Part shown: positions 1 through 8,860 of the stretch, in pieces
Position numbering within the stretch: position 1 is the stretch's first letter
Layout: each line of letters starts with the position of its first letter
NCBI RefSeq assembly: GCF_964065165.1
Contig: NZ_OZ061549.1
Span: 1,426,001-1,490,000, forward strand
Direction of reading: 5' to 3'
Length of the DNA: 64,000 nucleotides
Origin: Levilactobacillus yonginensis
GTDB taxonomy: Bacteria > Bacillota > Bacilli > Lactobacillales > Lactobacillaceae
Position numbers and translations under genes: made by a program
Notes under the pieces: generated by a model
The model's database searches: none
Seen by the model: only the letters and a program-made list of their open reading frames with translations
What the model was told of the DNA's origin: nothing

Positions 1-750
1 ACCAAATTAGATTCAACCATCATCAACAACCTGGGCTCTGGTAACGTTAGTTTCAATGCCCTAAAAAATAAGCAAGCTGACATCTCGTCCATCCGATTCT
101 ACGGGACCGACTTAACGACCGTCCTGAATGAGAAATTCGAACGGGACCCCGCCAAGGTCAAGTCGACCGTCAAAGATGAATTTCAGAACCGTTACCATAT
201 GACCTATCTTAAGGATTATGGGTTCTCAGATACCTACGCCTGGATGGTCAAGCAGAGCTATGCCAAGAAACACAACCTGCAGACCGTCAGCGACTTGCAA
301 AAACTTTCACCCAACATGACCGTCGGGATTGACCAAATCTGGCAGAACCGTCAAGGAGACGGCTACCCCGCCTTCCAGAAAATGTACGGTTTCGGCTTTG
401 GTAAAGTTTTACCGATGCAGACTGGACTGCTCTACGATGCACTATCTGCCGATAAAATGGACGCCATCTTGGGTTACTCCACCGATGGCCGGGTCTCCAG
501 CTATCATTTGAAATTGCTAAAGGATGACAAGAACTTCTTCCCGCCTTACGATGCCGCACCGGTTGCGACCGACGCCATCCTAAAGGCCCATCCGGAATTG
601 AAGCCCGTCTTAAACCGGTTGGCTGGCAAGATTTCCTTGAAGACCATGCAGACGTTGAACTACAAGGTGGACGACCAACTCGAAGAACCACAGACCGTGG
701 CCAACGACTTTTTGAAGGCGCACCACTACTTTGAAGGGGGGAACGACTAG
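1..750 (+). CDS. Osmoprotectant ABC transporter substrate-binding protein (5' truncated by window)
   Basis: The reading frame is open from base 1, so the start and any lipoprotein signal lie outside the window; 249 residues remain. The region with 'RYHMTYLKDYGFSDTYAWMV' followed by a Leu-rich recognition segment is typical of the C-terminal lobe of OpuC/ProX-type glycine betaine/carnitine/choline binding proteins. It would capture a compatible solute outside the cell and hand it to the permease encoded immediately downstream: the stop codon is separated from the next ATG by one base. Substrate cannot be told from sequence alone. Confidence 0.85.
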   Translation, partial: TKLDSTIINNLGSGNVSFNALKNKQADISSIRFYGTDLTTVLNEKFERDPAKVKSTVKDEFQNRYHMTYLKDYGFSDTYAWMVKQSYAKKHNLQTVSDLQKLSPNMTVGIDQIWQNRQGDGYPAFQKMYGFGFGKVLPMQTGLLYDALSADKMDAILGYSTDGRVSSYHLKLLKDDKNFFPPYDAAPVATDAILKAHPELKPVLNRLAGKISLKTMQTLNYKVDDQLEEPQTVANDFLKAHHYFEGGND

Positions 751-751
751 T

Positions 752-1414
752 ATGAAAGACATGGATCTGTTCAATCAGTTAATTTACTATTTCAGCCATA
801 ACGGGATGTACGTCCTCAGTCAATTCAACCAGACGTTCCTGGTCTCCATCTACGGCGTGCTCCTGGGCGCCATTGTGGGGATTCCGCTGGGGATCTGGAT
901 TTCCCAGTACCGGCGGCTCTCACCAGTGATCATCGGGATTGCGAACGTGATTCAGACGGTGCCTTCACTGGCGATGCTGTCGATTCTGATGTTAGGCTTA
1001 GGACTCGGGGAAAATACGGTGATTGCGACCGTCTTCCTCTACTCCCTCTTACCCATCATCAAGAACACCTATACTGGGATGCTCAGTGTCGATGGTGACG
1101 TACTGGACGCTGGTAAAGGAATGGGGATGACGCGGTTCCAAGTCATGAAGACCATTCGGATTCCACTGTCGCTCTCCGTCATCATTGCTGGGATTCGTAA
1201 TGCGCTGGTTATCGGAATTGGGATTACCGTTATCGGCTCGTTCATCGGTTCCGGTGGGCTCGGAGACATCATCGTCCGCGGGACCAACGCAACGAATGGT
1301 GGGGCAATCATCCTGGCCGGTGCCTTGCCAACCGCTTTAATGGCAATCATCACCGACCTGGTACTGTCCTTCATCGAAAAACGCTTAACGCCGAAGACTT
1401 CTTCGGAGGGTTAA
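752..1414 (+). CDS. Osmoprotectant ABC transporter permease (OpuCD/OpuCB type)
   Basis: A 220-residue inner-membrane permease with about five to six hydrophobic segments and the cytoplasmic EAA-like loop (around residues 115-140, 'DAGKGMGMTRFQVMKTI') that docks on the ATPase. An in-frame TTG lies 21 bases upstream, but the GAAGGGGGGA ribosome binding site at 733-742 places the start at the ATG at 752, one base after the binding-protein stop. With the preceding gene it forms the end of an osmoprotectant uptake operon, closed by the terminator at 1429. Confidence 0.88.
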   Translation: MKDMDLFNQLIYYFSHNGMYVLSQFNQTFLVSIYGVLLGAIVGIPLGIWISQYRRLSPVIIGIANVIQTVPSLAMLSILMLGLGLGENTVIATVFLYSLLPIIKNTYTGMLSVDGDVLDAGKGMGMTRFQVMKTIRIPLSLSVIIAGIRNALVIGIGITVIGSFIGSGGLGDIIVRGTNATNGGAIILAGALPTALMAIITDLVLSFIEKRLTPKTSSEG

Positions 1415-1428
1415 TTTTAATTTGTTTG

Positions 1429-1465
1429 ACGTCAGTATGCCGCTTGGGTATGCTGGCGTTTTTTG
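1429..1465 (+). terminator. Terminator of the osmoprotectant operon
   Basis: A 13-bp stem (1429-1441 with 1447-1459, two G.U pairs) with a 5-base loop is followed by TTTTTTG. It lies 14 bases after the permease stop. Confidence 0.85.
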
Positions 1466-1499
1466 TTTGCTCCTAAATTGTTAGTCTTAGATCAAAGTG

Positions 1500-1628
1500 C
1501 AGGTAGTGGGCAGTTGGCCGCCTGTGGCTGCCAGGTAGTACGCTGTGGGGCAACCCATGTTCTAAGCGGCAAAACCGCTAAGAACATCGACACTGCGCAC
1601 CACCTGGCCTCCTCCGGCTCTGAATTGC
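1500..1628. repeat. Possible degenerate family A structured repeat (A1)
   Basis: This 130-bp intergenic stretch folds: CCAGGTAGTACGC pairs with GCGCACCACCTGG, and inside it lies a 13-bp arm around 1557-1587 with a CAAAA loop. It carries a CCGCCTGTGGCT motif close to the ACCGC...GGCT loop of the clearer family A copies, and a CCTCCGGC edge. A 69-codon frame across it looks accidental. Membership in family A is tentative. Confidence 0.3.
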
Positions 1629-1705
1629 GTATCAATTTGAACGAGACCAATAAGTATCCAACTGGCGCATGATAACCTAACTAAAACACTAAAGGAGATG
1701 GTGAG

Positions 1706-3046
1706 GTGCACAGCGTCCGCCAAATGGGCATCGACTTCTCCGTCGGCACCCTCAACTTTTTAGCTAACATTGGCATCATGCTGCCCTACATCCTGATGCT
1801 ACTAAAGTATCAACAGACCCAGAGTGAGACGTTTCTGATTGCCCTGGTTGCCTTCTACATTTCCCGAGCCGCCAGCATCTTCTACACCAAGCGGCTCAAC
1901 CTGCGTTCTACGACCTATCTCATCGTGAGTCTAGTCTTTGGGGCCGTCGGTAGCCTGACGTTTGCCCTAAACAGTGCCGTTGGCTGGCTGATTGTCGGCA
2001 GTCTGTTGTGGGGCTACAGCGCCGCCACAATTTGGCCGTATTTTCTGACCGTCAAGCTCCACCTAAGTACCAGTTCCGGCTTCAAAATGAAGCGGCTTTA
2101 CTGGGCCATCTTTCTAGGGCTGGGCCTCATCCTCGCTGTTGATCTGGCAGTGGGTCTCAATTACTCGCTGACTTTCATCCTGCTCGCCGTACTCTACTTG
2201 GCCGCAGTGCCCGGTGGCATCCTGCTTGATAACTTTACCAATGACTTTTATCAAAACCGCCATCTGCGGCCCCACCGGCTCCATCAAATTTGGCGGTGGG
2301 TGTTGTCCCTGATTGGGTTCGCAGCAATTGCCGTCCTGACCACTCTACGTAAGCAAAGCCTCAACCTCCCCGGCGGGCTGCTCTTGACGATCATTGCGGT
2401 GGCCCTCTTGGTCTTGGCCATCGAACTGTATAGCGACCGCCACGTGTTGCCCAACTACAAGATTCGCCTACTGAACCGCGGTTTTCTGGTCAGCCTGGTT
2501 TTGCTCTTCAACGGTTTCTTTGCCTACTTCTATTTTGGCACTGTTGGCATGTACGTGGTGTTTGCCCTGTATCTCGTCGGTTTTGAGACGGGTTACCCGG
2601 TCTTTCGTAAACTTGGTCACGGTGACCCCACTCGCGCTCTGAAGTACAGCCAAGTGGCTCTGGTGGCCGGTCACCTTTTTCTCCTGATTCCGTGGTGGCC
2701 AGCTTATGCGCTTGGCATCCCGTTCATCACCCTCTTCGTGGGCTACGATAACCCCACCATCAACGCCACCCTCTACGGCTTACCAGAAATCGATAGCGAC
2801 ACCGCTATCGTCCATAAATACCGGTTCTCCACCTATGGTGGTCTACTCTGCCAGCTAGTGCTCTTCGGACTCCTGATTGTCGTCAGCACGGTTCAGGGAA
2901 CGTCTATTCTGGGATTCTTCAAACCCACGACAATCGCTAATTTCTGGCTGTATACTTGGACGTTAAGCTGGCCGTTGATCCTGATTTCCTTGGGGATTTC
3001 GATTGGCAATATTTGCCATGACCCTCATGAGGAGCAATCTCGTTAG
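1706..3046 (+). CDS. MFS-like multi-spanning membrane protein
   Basis: A 446-residue protein with about 12 hydrophobic segments and no extended soluble domain, consistent with a major facilitator type transporter. The start is GTG, set by AAAGGAG at 1691-1697. A basic loop around residues 185-195 separates two six-helix halves. Substrate is unknown; I do not recognise a specific subfamily. It is monocistronic, bounded by terminators at 1429 and 3081. Confidence 0.7.
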   Translation: MHSVRQMGIDFSVGTLNFLANIGIMLPYILMLLKYQQTQSETFLIALVAFYISRAASIFYTKRLNLRSTTYLIVSLVFGAVGSLTFALNSAVGWLIVGSLLWGYSAATIWPYFLTVKLHLSTSSGFKMKRLYWAIFLGLGLILAVDLAVGLNYSLTFILLAVLYLAAVPGGILLDNFTNDFYQNRHLRPHRLHQIWRWVLSLIGFAAIAVLTTLRKQSLNLPGGLLLTIIAVALLVLAIELYSDRHVLPNYKIRLLNRGFLVSLVLLFNGFFAYFYFGTVGMYVVFALYLVGFETGYPVFRKLGHGDPTRALKYSQVALVAGHLFLLIPWWPAYALGIPFITLFVGYDNPTINATLYGLPEIDSDTAIVHKYRFSTYGGLLCQLVLFGLLIVVSTVQGTSILGFFKPTTIANFWLYTWTLSWPLILISLGISIGNICHDPHEEQSR

Positions 3047-3080
3047 GTATATCAGCATGCTGCTATCTAAGTGTGACCAA

Positions 3081-3127
3081 AAATAACACCGCGTTTAGGA
3101 AAAGATCCCAACCGCGGTGCTATTTTA
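3081..3127 (+). terminator. Terminator after the MFS-like gene
   Basis: AAATAACACCGCG (3081-3093) pairs with CGCGGTGCTATTTT (3113-3126) around a 19-base loop, followed by TTTTA. It lies between convergent genes and may act in both directions. Confidence 0.7.
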
Positions 3128-3156
3128 TGGCCTAATCCCCGATAACATGGAAAAGA

Positions 3157-3708
3157 TTAATGCTTAGACCATTTCCAAGTCGGATGCCAACCGTACCCTT
3201 TAGAGGCATGGTGCATTGAATTGATAATAGTTAAGTAAATATTGTTGTTCGAATAATATGTAACGGTATGTTTATTTTTGAACTCCGGCATATACAGACT
3301 ATCCATAGCATTTTCAGAATCACGGAAACTGTTGTTAACAACCTTGGTATGATGCGGTTTTACCGTAACGTACTTGTGAGGCCGATTGACATGAAAAGTT
3401 GAATCTTCATTATAATCATTATCTAACGGTGCAAAATAAAGTTTGGAAAAGTAGAATCTGACCGATTTTTTACTGCGATTCTTGATCTGAGTATCGTAAA
3501 CCGCAACATTGTTCCAAGTGTTCGGGTTATTTGAAACGTGGCTCAGATGCCGATTGAACTTAAACCGGACGTAAACCCCGTGATAGGATGAGCCCCTAGC
3601 AATCGAACCATAATTGATGGTCTTAGCATTAGCGGTAGTTGAGGTCGTAGCTAATCCTAACCCCAGCGAAACCATTGCTAGACCAATAAATACAATGTTT
3701 CTTTTCAT
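3157..3708 (-). CDS. Small secreted protein of unknown function
   Basis: 183 residues starting with a clear Sec signal peptide (MKRN, hydrophobic core, likely cleavage after TANA near residue 28). The mature part is rich in Asn, Lys, His and Tyr and shows a beta-strand pattern around 'VAVYDTQIKNRSKKSVRFYFSK', resembling the Ig-like fold of DUF4352-type extracellular domains; that similarity is only a guess. GGGGGCT upstream of ATG serves as the binding site. The gene is more AT-rich than its neighbours, which may reflect recent gain. Confidence 0.65.
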   Translation of the reverse strand: MKRNIVFIGLAMVSLGLGLATTSTTANAKTINYGSIARGSSYHGVYVRFKFNRHLSHVSNNPNTWNNVAVYDTQIKNRSKKSVRFYFSKLYFAPLDNDYNEDSTFHVNRPHKYVTVKPHHTKVVNNSFRDSENAMDSLYMPEFKNKHTVTYYSNNNIYLTIINSMHHASKGYGWHPTWKWSKH

Positions 3709-4004
3709 GTTCCAGCCCCCAATTTAATTACTCTTAAAAGAATATCATGGATACTAACAGTTTAATAGAACCAACATAGACGGCTAGGACAAAATCCTAA
3801 CCACCGCTGCTGGTTCTATTTGTTCAATCGAAAGCTAGTCCCCAACACAGGCGATGCCGTCACAAACTGCCCATTACGTGGTGAGGTGATAGGACTGGTT
3901 AAAAAACTGGGGTGGCATGAATCGCTACACAGTTTTTCTGTTATCCGTTATAAATTATGGAGAAATCCCAGCCCCACCGTTCCCGAGTACTCAAAAACGT
4001 TAAT
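3709..4004. other. Intergenic region with a long imperfect hairpin
   Basis: About 300 bp without a credible gene. ATAGAACCA near 3766 pairs with TGGTTCTAT near 3820, and TAGGA/TCCTA forms an inner hairpin between them. It may serve as the terminator of the minus-strand FLP gene. A 119-codon plus-strand frame that runs from here into the FLP gene is a shadow. Confidence 0.4.
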
Positions 4005-4649
4005 CTACAGCAAAGTTACCCGTTTCCCCGCTAAAGCAATCAAACCATCATCTACCAGAAGTCCCAACTGGCGACTCAAAGTCTCCGGCGTAATACCCAG
4101 AAAACTAGCCAATTCCTTCTTCCGAACCGGCAACTCAAATTGTGCCGCCTGTTTTTCCCGACCGATCTGCTGGAGATAAGCCAATACCCGATTCTTAGAT
4201 TTTAAATTACCAGTCAACGCTGACACGGACTCCAGTTCGGTTAGCCGCTCACCTAGGATATTCAACAAATTAAAGGCCACCGCGGGTTCCCGATGCATCA
4301 ATGATTGAAAATCGTCCCGTCTGATGGAACAAATTTTAGCGTCCTCGACGACCTCGGCATAGTTAAAGTGATTCCGATTGGCAAACAGTGCCGCTTCGCT
4401 ATCAATGGCACCATCCCGCAACATGTAGAGCACCTTCTCCTTACCATTTTCGTTGAGCTGATAGACTTTGACCCGTCCCTGATCGACAATCATCATTCGG
4501 TCAAGCTTGGTGGTGGGATCGTACAACACAGTCCCCTTCTTCACGGCCTGTTGGTGAACGGAAATCTTCGCCAGTTCAGCAATTGCAGCATCGTCCAATC
4601 CGCGAAAAATTGGGGCGCCCTGGACACATTTAAACGGTGAATGGGTCAT
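4005..4649 (-). CDS. flp: Fnr-like (FLP) Crp/Fnr family transcriptional regulator
   Basis: 214 residues: an N-terminal cyclic-nucleotide-like beta-roll (about 15-115), dimerisation helix (about 120-150) and C-terminal winged helix. The recognition helix reads 'ITPETLSRQLG', keeping the E..SR residues by which FNR reads TTGAT half sites. Instead of an N-terminal cysteine cluster for an iron-sulfur centre it has only Cys8 and Cys107. This is the arrangement of Lactobacillus FLP proteins, in which two such cysteines form a redox-sensitive disulfide, so thiol-based sensing is inferred. It is divergent from the 4736 gene, with a perfect FNR-type box between them. Confidence 0.88.
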   Translation of the reverse strand: MTHSPFKCVQGAPIFRGLDDAAIAELAKISVHQQAVKKGTVLYDPTTKLDRMMIVDQGRVKVYQLNENGKEKVLYMLRDGAIDSEAALFANRNHFNYAEVVEDAKICSIRRDDFQSLMHREPAVAFNLLNILGERLTELESVSALTGNLKSKNRVLAYLQQIGREKQAAQFELPVRKKELASFLGITPETLSRQLGLLVDDGLIALAGKRVTLL

Positions 4650-4664
4650 CTTTTTCTTCCTTTC

Positions 4665-4706
4665 TTGATAATTATCAATTTTTTATTATTAGAATCATTA
4701 TATACT
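4665..4706 (+). promoter_or_regulatory. FNR/FLP box and class II promoter of the 4736 gene
   Basis: TTGATAATTATCAA at 4665-4678 is a perfect FNR consensus palindrome. The -10 TATACT lies at 4701-4706, so transcription should start near 4713. The palindrome centre (4671.5) then sits at about -41.5, the classical class II activator position, where it replaces a -35 hexamer. The box is also 16 bases upstream of the flp start on the other strand, which suggests autoregulation. Confidence 0.75.
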
Positions 4707-4735
4707 AAGCTCATCAATTCGAGGAGGCTTTTCAC

Positions 4736-5293
4736 ATGAAAATTTATCAAGCAAATATCGTCCCATTAAATGACCAAGTTATTGGTACTGCCGCCCACGG
4801 GACGGCCCTGTTCACCGTCAATGGCGGCTCACTGACCATCAACATCGAGATGTTCGATACGCCAGCCAATCTCCAACACTGGGAACATTTTCACGGTTTT
4901 CCCGATGGCAAGCCGGCTGAAATTGCTACGGCTGCTCAGGACGTCAACCACGATGGCTTTGTCGACCTCCCCGAAACCGGTGCAGTATCCGGAACCACAA
5001 TGGTCCCTTTCAACGACGCTCCTCACGAGATGGACATTCCCAACGATGCCTACCCAGTATCCGACGCCAACGGCTACTTCGCGTACACTAAAGTGGTGCC
5101 CCTAGCTGCCCTGAGTAAAAAGTTCAAGGAAACCTTCAACGATAGTGACCTAGAACTTGATAAGCGGGTCATCTACATTCATGGTGTCACAGACGATGTA
5201 ACGTTGCCAGAGACAGTTGCTGGGGCAGTCGGCCACTACTCAACTCACGTAACGTTACCCATCGCCGTCGGCAAGATTACGGCGCTCAACTAA
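4736..5293 (+). CDS. CHRD-like beta protein with an EF-hand-like loop, probable FLP target
   Basis: 185 residues without signal peptide. A His-rich motif 'HWEHFHGF' (about 42-49) and the strand pattern resemble CHRD/Cu-Zn superoxide dismutase-like beta sandwiches. 'DVNHDGFVDLPE' (about 63-74) fits the DxNxDGxxDxxE calcium loop of EF-hand or dockerin type. Metal binding is therefore likely; an enzymatic activity is not shown. AGGAGG precedes the ATG. The promoter carries an FNR-type box at -41.5, so induction by the neighbouring FLP regulator is inferred. The stop overlaps the start of the 5293 gene. Confidence 0.6.
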   Translation: MKIYQANIVPLNDQVIGTAAHGTALFTVNGGSLTINIEMFDTPANLQHWEHFHGFPDGKPAEIATAAQDVNHDGFVDLPETGAVSGTTMVPFNDAPHEMDIPNDAYPVSDANGYFAYTKVVPLAALSKKFKETFNDSDLELDKRVIYIHGVTDDVTLPETVAGAVGHYSTHVTLPIAVGKITALN

Positions 5294-5442
5294 TGACTCG
5301 TCGAAAAACCTGGCGATTGATTGCCGTCATTTTTTACTTTGCCGTCTTCCTACTGGTGGCTTTCCATCAAGATATGCTCGCCATGTACGGCATGGCCCTA
5401 GGGATGTTGGTGGAAGCATTGATGCAATTCATTCAAAAATAG
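5293..5442 (+). CDS. 49-residue single- or double-span membrane protein coupled to the 4736 gene
   Basis: The start codon overlaps the preceding stop as TAATG, so translation is probably coupled. The product begins MTRRKTWR, followed by two hydrophobic stretches (about 9-24 and 28-45), ending FIQK. It would be produced together with the CHRD-like protein under FLP control. No known family is recognised. Confidence 0.6.
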   Translation: MTRRKTWRLIAVIFYFAVFLLVAFHQDMLAMYGMALGMLVEALMQFIQK

Positions 5443-5450
5443 CCAACTAA

Positions 5451-5506
5451 ATAGAGACCCATCACGGGAACCACAATAGGTAAGGTTCCCGTGATGGGTC
5501 TCTATT
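5451..5506. terminator. Bidirectional terminator between convergent units
   Basis: A perfect 22-bp stem (5451-5472 with 5484-5505) and an 11-base loop, flanked by A-rich and T-rich ends. It separates the FLP-linked pair from the WxL operon. Confidence 0.9.
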
Positions 5507-5513
5507 TATTCGG

Positions 5514-7271
5514 TTAAAAACCACTATTCACAATCGGTCTCGTCGACCCACTCTCTGAGCTGGCGTCCGCATTATTAACAATGCTACTATCAGACGAGTC
5601 ATCGGTTGTGGTACCAGACATGTTCGGCACATTACCCAAGTACCAGGTAACGGTCCCTTGATAGGCGGTGGAAGCTGAACCGGAGTAAACATTTGGCATA
5701 GCATCCAGGTAAATCCCTTCGGGGGTCTTACTGGTATCACTCTTGGCTGTAGCCCAACCAGCCGCAATATTCTGCGGGTAGGTGGTACTACGGTCACGTT
5801 TACCAGAAGCCACTTGGACGATAGACGACATTGGTTCTTGATTGCCGTCAGTATCCACATAAACTAGATGGCCGTTCAGCGTACGGTTAGCGCCATCTTG
5901 AGACGTAAGTTCGGAAGCCTTGGCCGTAACATACCAGTTGGTATTAGCCGCCTGACTATCATCAATCTGGATATTCGGTTGATCAGCCGGTGCAATCAAC
6001 GTTTCCTTAGATGGCACGGGAACTGACCCAAAGTTTAACCCACTCATGGTCCCGAACTTGAGCTGACCATCGCTTTTGGTAACGGTGATTGGTTGAGAAC
6101 CATCGCTCTTAGTTCCTGGGGTAGCTACCAACGCCGCACTAACATCAATTATCATACTCTGCTTGTCGGTCAAACTAGCAATTTTAGTTGCTAAATCAGT
6201 AGTCGCGCTTGAAAAGGTCACGTCAGAGTTCACAACTGGATCTCCGTCATGAGTCACAGTGATTCCAGCCTCACCGACCAACCAATTCAAAACTTGGGCA
6301 TCAGTCTTTGCAGATATATTGTCAGACACACTATCAGGATACATGGTTAAATTAGGATTAGCGACATGTATGTCTAGAACCGGAACAACGTAATCACCGG
6401 CCATAGAAATATCACCCATATCGTTATATTGATATAGGCTAGTTCCCTTTGGTGAAACTTTTCCAAGAGGGCCCCCAAGGTCAAAGCTGTATGTTCCATC
6501 TGCACTAACCGTTTTCGTCATTGTACTATCGACACCTGAAGCAGATGTCAAAATCATCATGACTGTCATACCTGGCATCCCAGTCCCAGAAATTAATGTA
6601 TCTGAGGACTTTAACCTGGCAACATTTCCGCCACCACTTGAACCATACGTTGAATTTACTTTCAAGCCATGACCTGAATTGTCCCAGCCCGTAGTAACTG
6701 ACTGGTTGGGATTAATTTCGGCATACTTCATATAAGCATAGTCTGCCTGATCACTGGTCTTCACATCAATACTAATTGAAATGGGCCAATAATCTCTCAA
6801 GTCACTTAAGTTCACATCAATTTCATAGTAACCGCTAGACATCGTAAAACTCTTGGTTGCTCCAGAAAAGAGACTCTTCATCGCAATTGAATCTAGTTTC
6901 TGAGACCTAGTGATATCTGCTCTAACATTCGTAATGTTCATTGAACCATTTCCAGGAACTGAAACAGTCCCCGAAAAAGCAACGTAAATTTTAGTTGTTT
7001 TATCAGTGAGCCGACCATCTTTAACATTATTTGCCGCCACCGAAACCAAGCTAGGCTTCATAGAAGACAATGATGACCACCCAGTTGATGAGGTTCCAGC
7101 AATTCTCAATGGTGAATTCCCATATCCTTTAAAAGTTACCGAATTTCCACTGATCAAGCTAGCACCTGCTGGTACAGTTGCCGCTTTCGCTGTTTGTTCG
7201 CTTACCAAACCAACACCCACAACAATGGTCAACAGTAAGCCAAGCTGAAGCATAATTTTCTTAAATCTCAT
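5514..7271 (-). CDS. Large WxL-domain cell-surface protein
   Basis: 585 residues. The Sec signal is MRFKK plus a hydrophobic core, cleaved near TAKAA (about 31). The long middle is beta-rich. The C-terminal WxL domain holds 'NWYVTAKASEL' and ends with 'VTWYLGNVP' (Trp about 543), followed by an unusual Ser/Asp-rich tail of about 35 residues. WxL domains bind peptidoglycan non-covalently. It is the last gene of a four-gene minus-strand set: small WxL, DUF916 protein, LPXTG protein, large WxL. It is the counterpart of the 10248 protein in the second operon. The ligand is unknown. Confidence 0.88.
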   Translation of the reverse strand: MRFKKIMLQLGLLLTIVVGVGLVSEQTAKAATVPAGASLISGNSVTFKGYGNSPLRIAGTSSTGWSSLSSMKPSLVSVAANNVKDGRLTDKTTKIYVAFSGTVSVPGNGSMNITNVRADITRSQKLDSIAMKSLFSGATKSFTMSSGYYEIDVNLSDLRDYWPISISIDVKTSDQADYAYMKYAEINPNQSVTTGWDNSGHGLKVNSTYGSSGGGNVARLKSSDTLISGTGMPGMTVMMILTSASGVDSTMTKTVSADGTYSFDLGGPLGKVSPKGTSLYQYNDMGDISMAGDYVVPVLDIHVANPNLTMYPDSVSDNISAKTDAQVLNWLVGEAGITVTHDGDPVVNSDVTFSSATTDLATKIASLTDKQSMIIDVSAALVATPGTKSDGSQPITVTKSDGQLKFGTMSGLNFGSVPVPSKETLIAPADQPNIQIDDSQAANTNWYVTAKASELTSQDGANRTLNGHLVYVDTDGNQEPMSSIVQVASGKRDRSTTYPQNIAAGWATAKSDTSKTPEGIYLDAMPNVYSGSASTAYQGTVTWYLGNVPNMSGTTTDDSSDSSIVNNADASSESGSTRPIVNSGF

Positions 7272-7277
7272 CCTGAC

Positions 7278-7715
7278 TCACTCCTTCTCCCGCAACAGGC
7301 GTGCCTGTTGGTAGATTAATAACGCTAAGATTAGCGCAATCAGGAGAAAGATGCCTACTAAGCTTGCCAGAAACATGCGCGCTTCACTGGTCTGTGGTAA
7401 ACGACCAGCAACCGTATCAGCTGCTGCAGCTCTCAGGGTAGTCACTCCTGATCGACCGTTGCTTGTTGGTGGATTTAGGGCGTCACCAGCGCCTAAACCA
7501 TTCTTATTTCTTTTCGTTCCATTGGGTATACTGCCATCGATAGTTGCTGGATCACCACCATGGGACAGATTCGATGTATGATTATCCGTAAATCGAATGC
7601 CCACCTGGGTAGTCCCACTACTATTGCTAACAGTCTGAGCGAGCGCTGATGTTCCCATCTCCAGACCAGAAGCCACTATAAGTAGCAAAACCAATCGCAA
7701 GAGAACCTTCTTCAC
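7278..7715 (-). CDS. Short LPXTG-anchored protein of the WxL operon
   Basis: About 145 residues: signal peptide, a short low-complexity Gly/Asn/Thr region, then sortase signal LPQTSEA (about residue 106), hydrophobic span and basic tail. The frame opens with TTG at 7721. The GTG at 7715 is better spaced (8 bases) from AAAGGGGGCG and matches the start of its paralogue at 12361. The gap to the large WxL gene is six bases. Proteins of this kind accompany WxL proteins and are thought to tie the surface complex covalently to the wall. Confidence 0.8.
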   Translation of the reverse strand: MKKVLLRLVLLLIVASGLEMGTSALAQTVSNSSGTTQVGIRFTDNHTSNLSHGGDPATIDGSIPNGTKRNKNGLGAGDALNPPTSNGRSGVTTLRAAAADTVAGRLPQTSEARMFLASLVGIFLLIALILALLIYQQARLLREKE

Positions 7716-7740
7716 AATCAACGCCCCCTTTCTTGTTTAT

Positions 7741-8802
7741 TTATTTGTCACCATCTTCATCTTTCTTGTCACGACGACGCCGACGAATCAAGTAAATAAT
7801 CAACAGAATCAGAAGTACCAGAATCAACATACCTAAGGCACCTAAAGCAATTAAAAGCCAAATACTAATCCCAGGATTTTCAATTGCATCATGGTTATAT
7901 TTATTTGCCTGAGCCTGTGTAATAGTAAAGTCACGGTCAAAAACCCACTCATGGTCACTATTTTTAGCAACCATGTGTAAATGATAATGGCCTGCTTTTA
8001 AAGGCGTCTCCCCATAAAGCATAGGGTAATTGTAAACCGTGTTCGGGGCCATCAGGACATTTTTATTAGCATCCTTCTTGACGACACTTCCACCATCACG
8101 GTTGGTAATAGTGGAATTCACTTTTAGCTTAGGAATCATAACAGCCGTTGGGTTACGTAAATCTGCAATCACCCCACGACGCTTATACGATAGTCCTGCC
8201 GCTACTTTACCCAACTTCATGTTGGGATTGGGAACTTGTCCCTTAGTGTACTTCATCCCAACAACGTAGGTATATTCGTTGCGAATATTATCAGCACCTT
8301 TAACGGTTCCGGTAACCTTATTATCAACCCGTTTAAAGTACCAACCACCAAGAATGACACCATTAAAACTCGTCTTAGGCATCTTAACTGTTGCCGTGAC
8401 GACCTTTGATCCGGCCGCTGGAATCGTGATGGTCTTTTTCCCTTGAATCTTAGTAATATCACTCATTTTGTAACGTAACGAAGAATCAAACGACTTTGCT
8501 GGTTTTACATACTCAACAGATCCACCAGAGTTCGTCCAGGCCGTATGAATCGCAGTTTTAACCTGAATATCCTTGTTTGTCACGTTGTAGATTCTAACCT
8601 GTAACGTCTGTGTTTGACCTGATTTCATTCTCAAATCAAAGAATGAATTGTTCTTGTTAATCTGATTTTTAGGAATTTTAGCAGAAACACTGTAACCAAC
8701 ATTATTCCCAGCAGCTTGTGCAGTTGTTTCAAATGTTACCCCAGCAACAACAATACTAATAGCCATCAAAAAGAATAGGCCAACTTTTTTAATTCCCTGC
8801 AT
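7741..8802 (-). CDS. WxL-interacting protein (DUF916 and DUF3324)
   Basis: 353 residues: signal peptide (cleavage near AQAAG, about 32), two extracellular immunoglobulin-like domains corresponding to DUF916 and DUF3324 (about 33-170 and 175-300), a transmembrane helix (about 315-340) and a tail of Arg/Lys then Asp. Members of this family are membrane-anchored partners of WxL proteins. It is the only copy in the window, although there are two WxL operons, and may serve both. Confidence 0.9.
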   Translation of the reverse strand: MQGIKKVGLFFLMAISIVVAGVTFETTAQAAGNNVGYSVSAKIPKNQINKNNSFFDLRMKSGQTQTLQVRIYNVTNKDIQVKTAIHTAWTNSGGSVEYVKPAKSFDSSLRYKMSDITKIQGKKTITIPAAGSKVVTATVKMPKTSFNGVILGGWYFKRVDNKVTGTVKGADNIRNEYTYVVGMKYTKGQVPNPNMKLGKVAAGLSYKRRGVIADLRNPTAVMIPKLKVNSTITNRDGGSVVKKDANKNVLMAPNTVYNYPMLYGETPLKAGHYHLHMVAKNSDHEWVFDRDFTITQAQANKYNHDAIENPGISIWLLIALGALGMLILVLLILLIIYLIRRRRRDKKDEDGDK

Positions 8803-8860
8803 CCTCGCACCTCTACATTAACCGATTTTATATACACCTATATAATACTACACATGCCAG

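Noticed and set aside
1463-1672. 69-codon frame after the osmoprotectant operon
   Set aside because: Starts inside the terminator and runs through a strongly self-complementary stretch.
3820-4179. 119-codon plus-strand frame
   Set aside because: It overlaps the well-supported FLP gene on the other strand, has no binding site, and its protein has no recognisable pattern.
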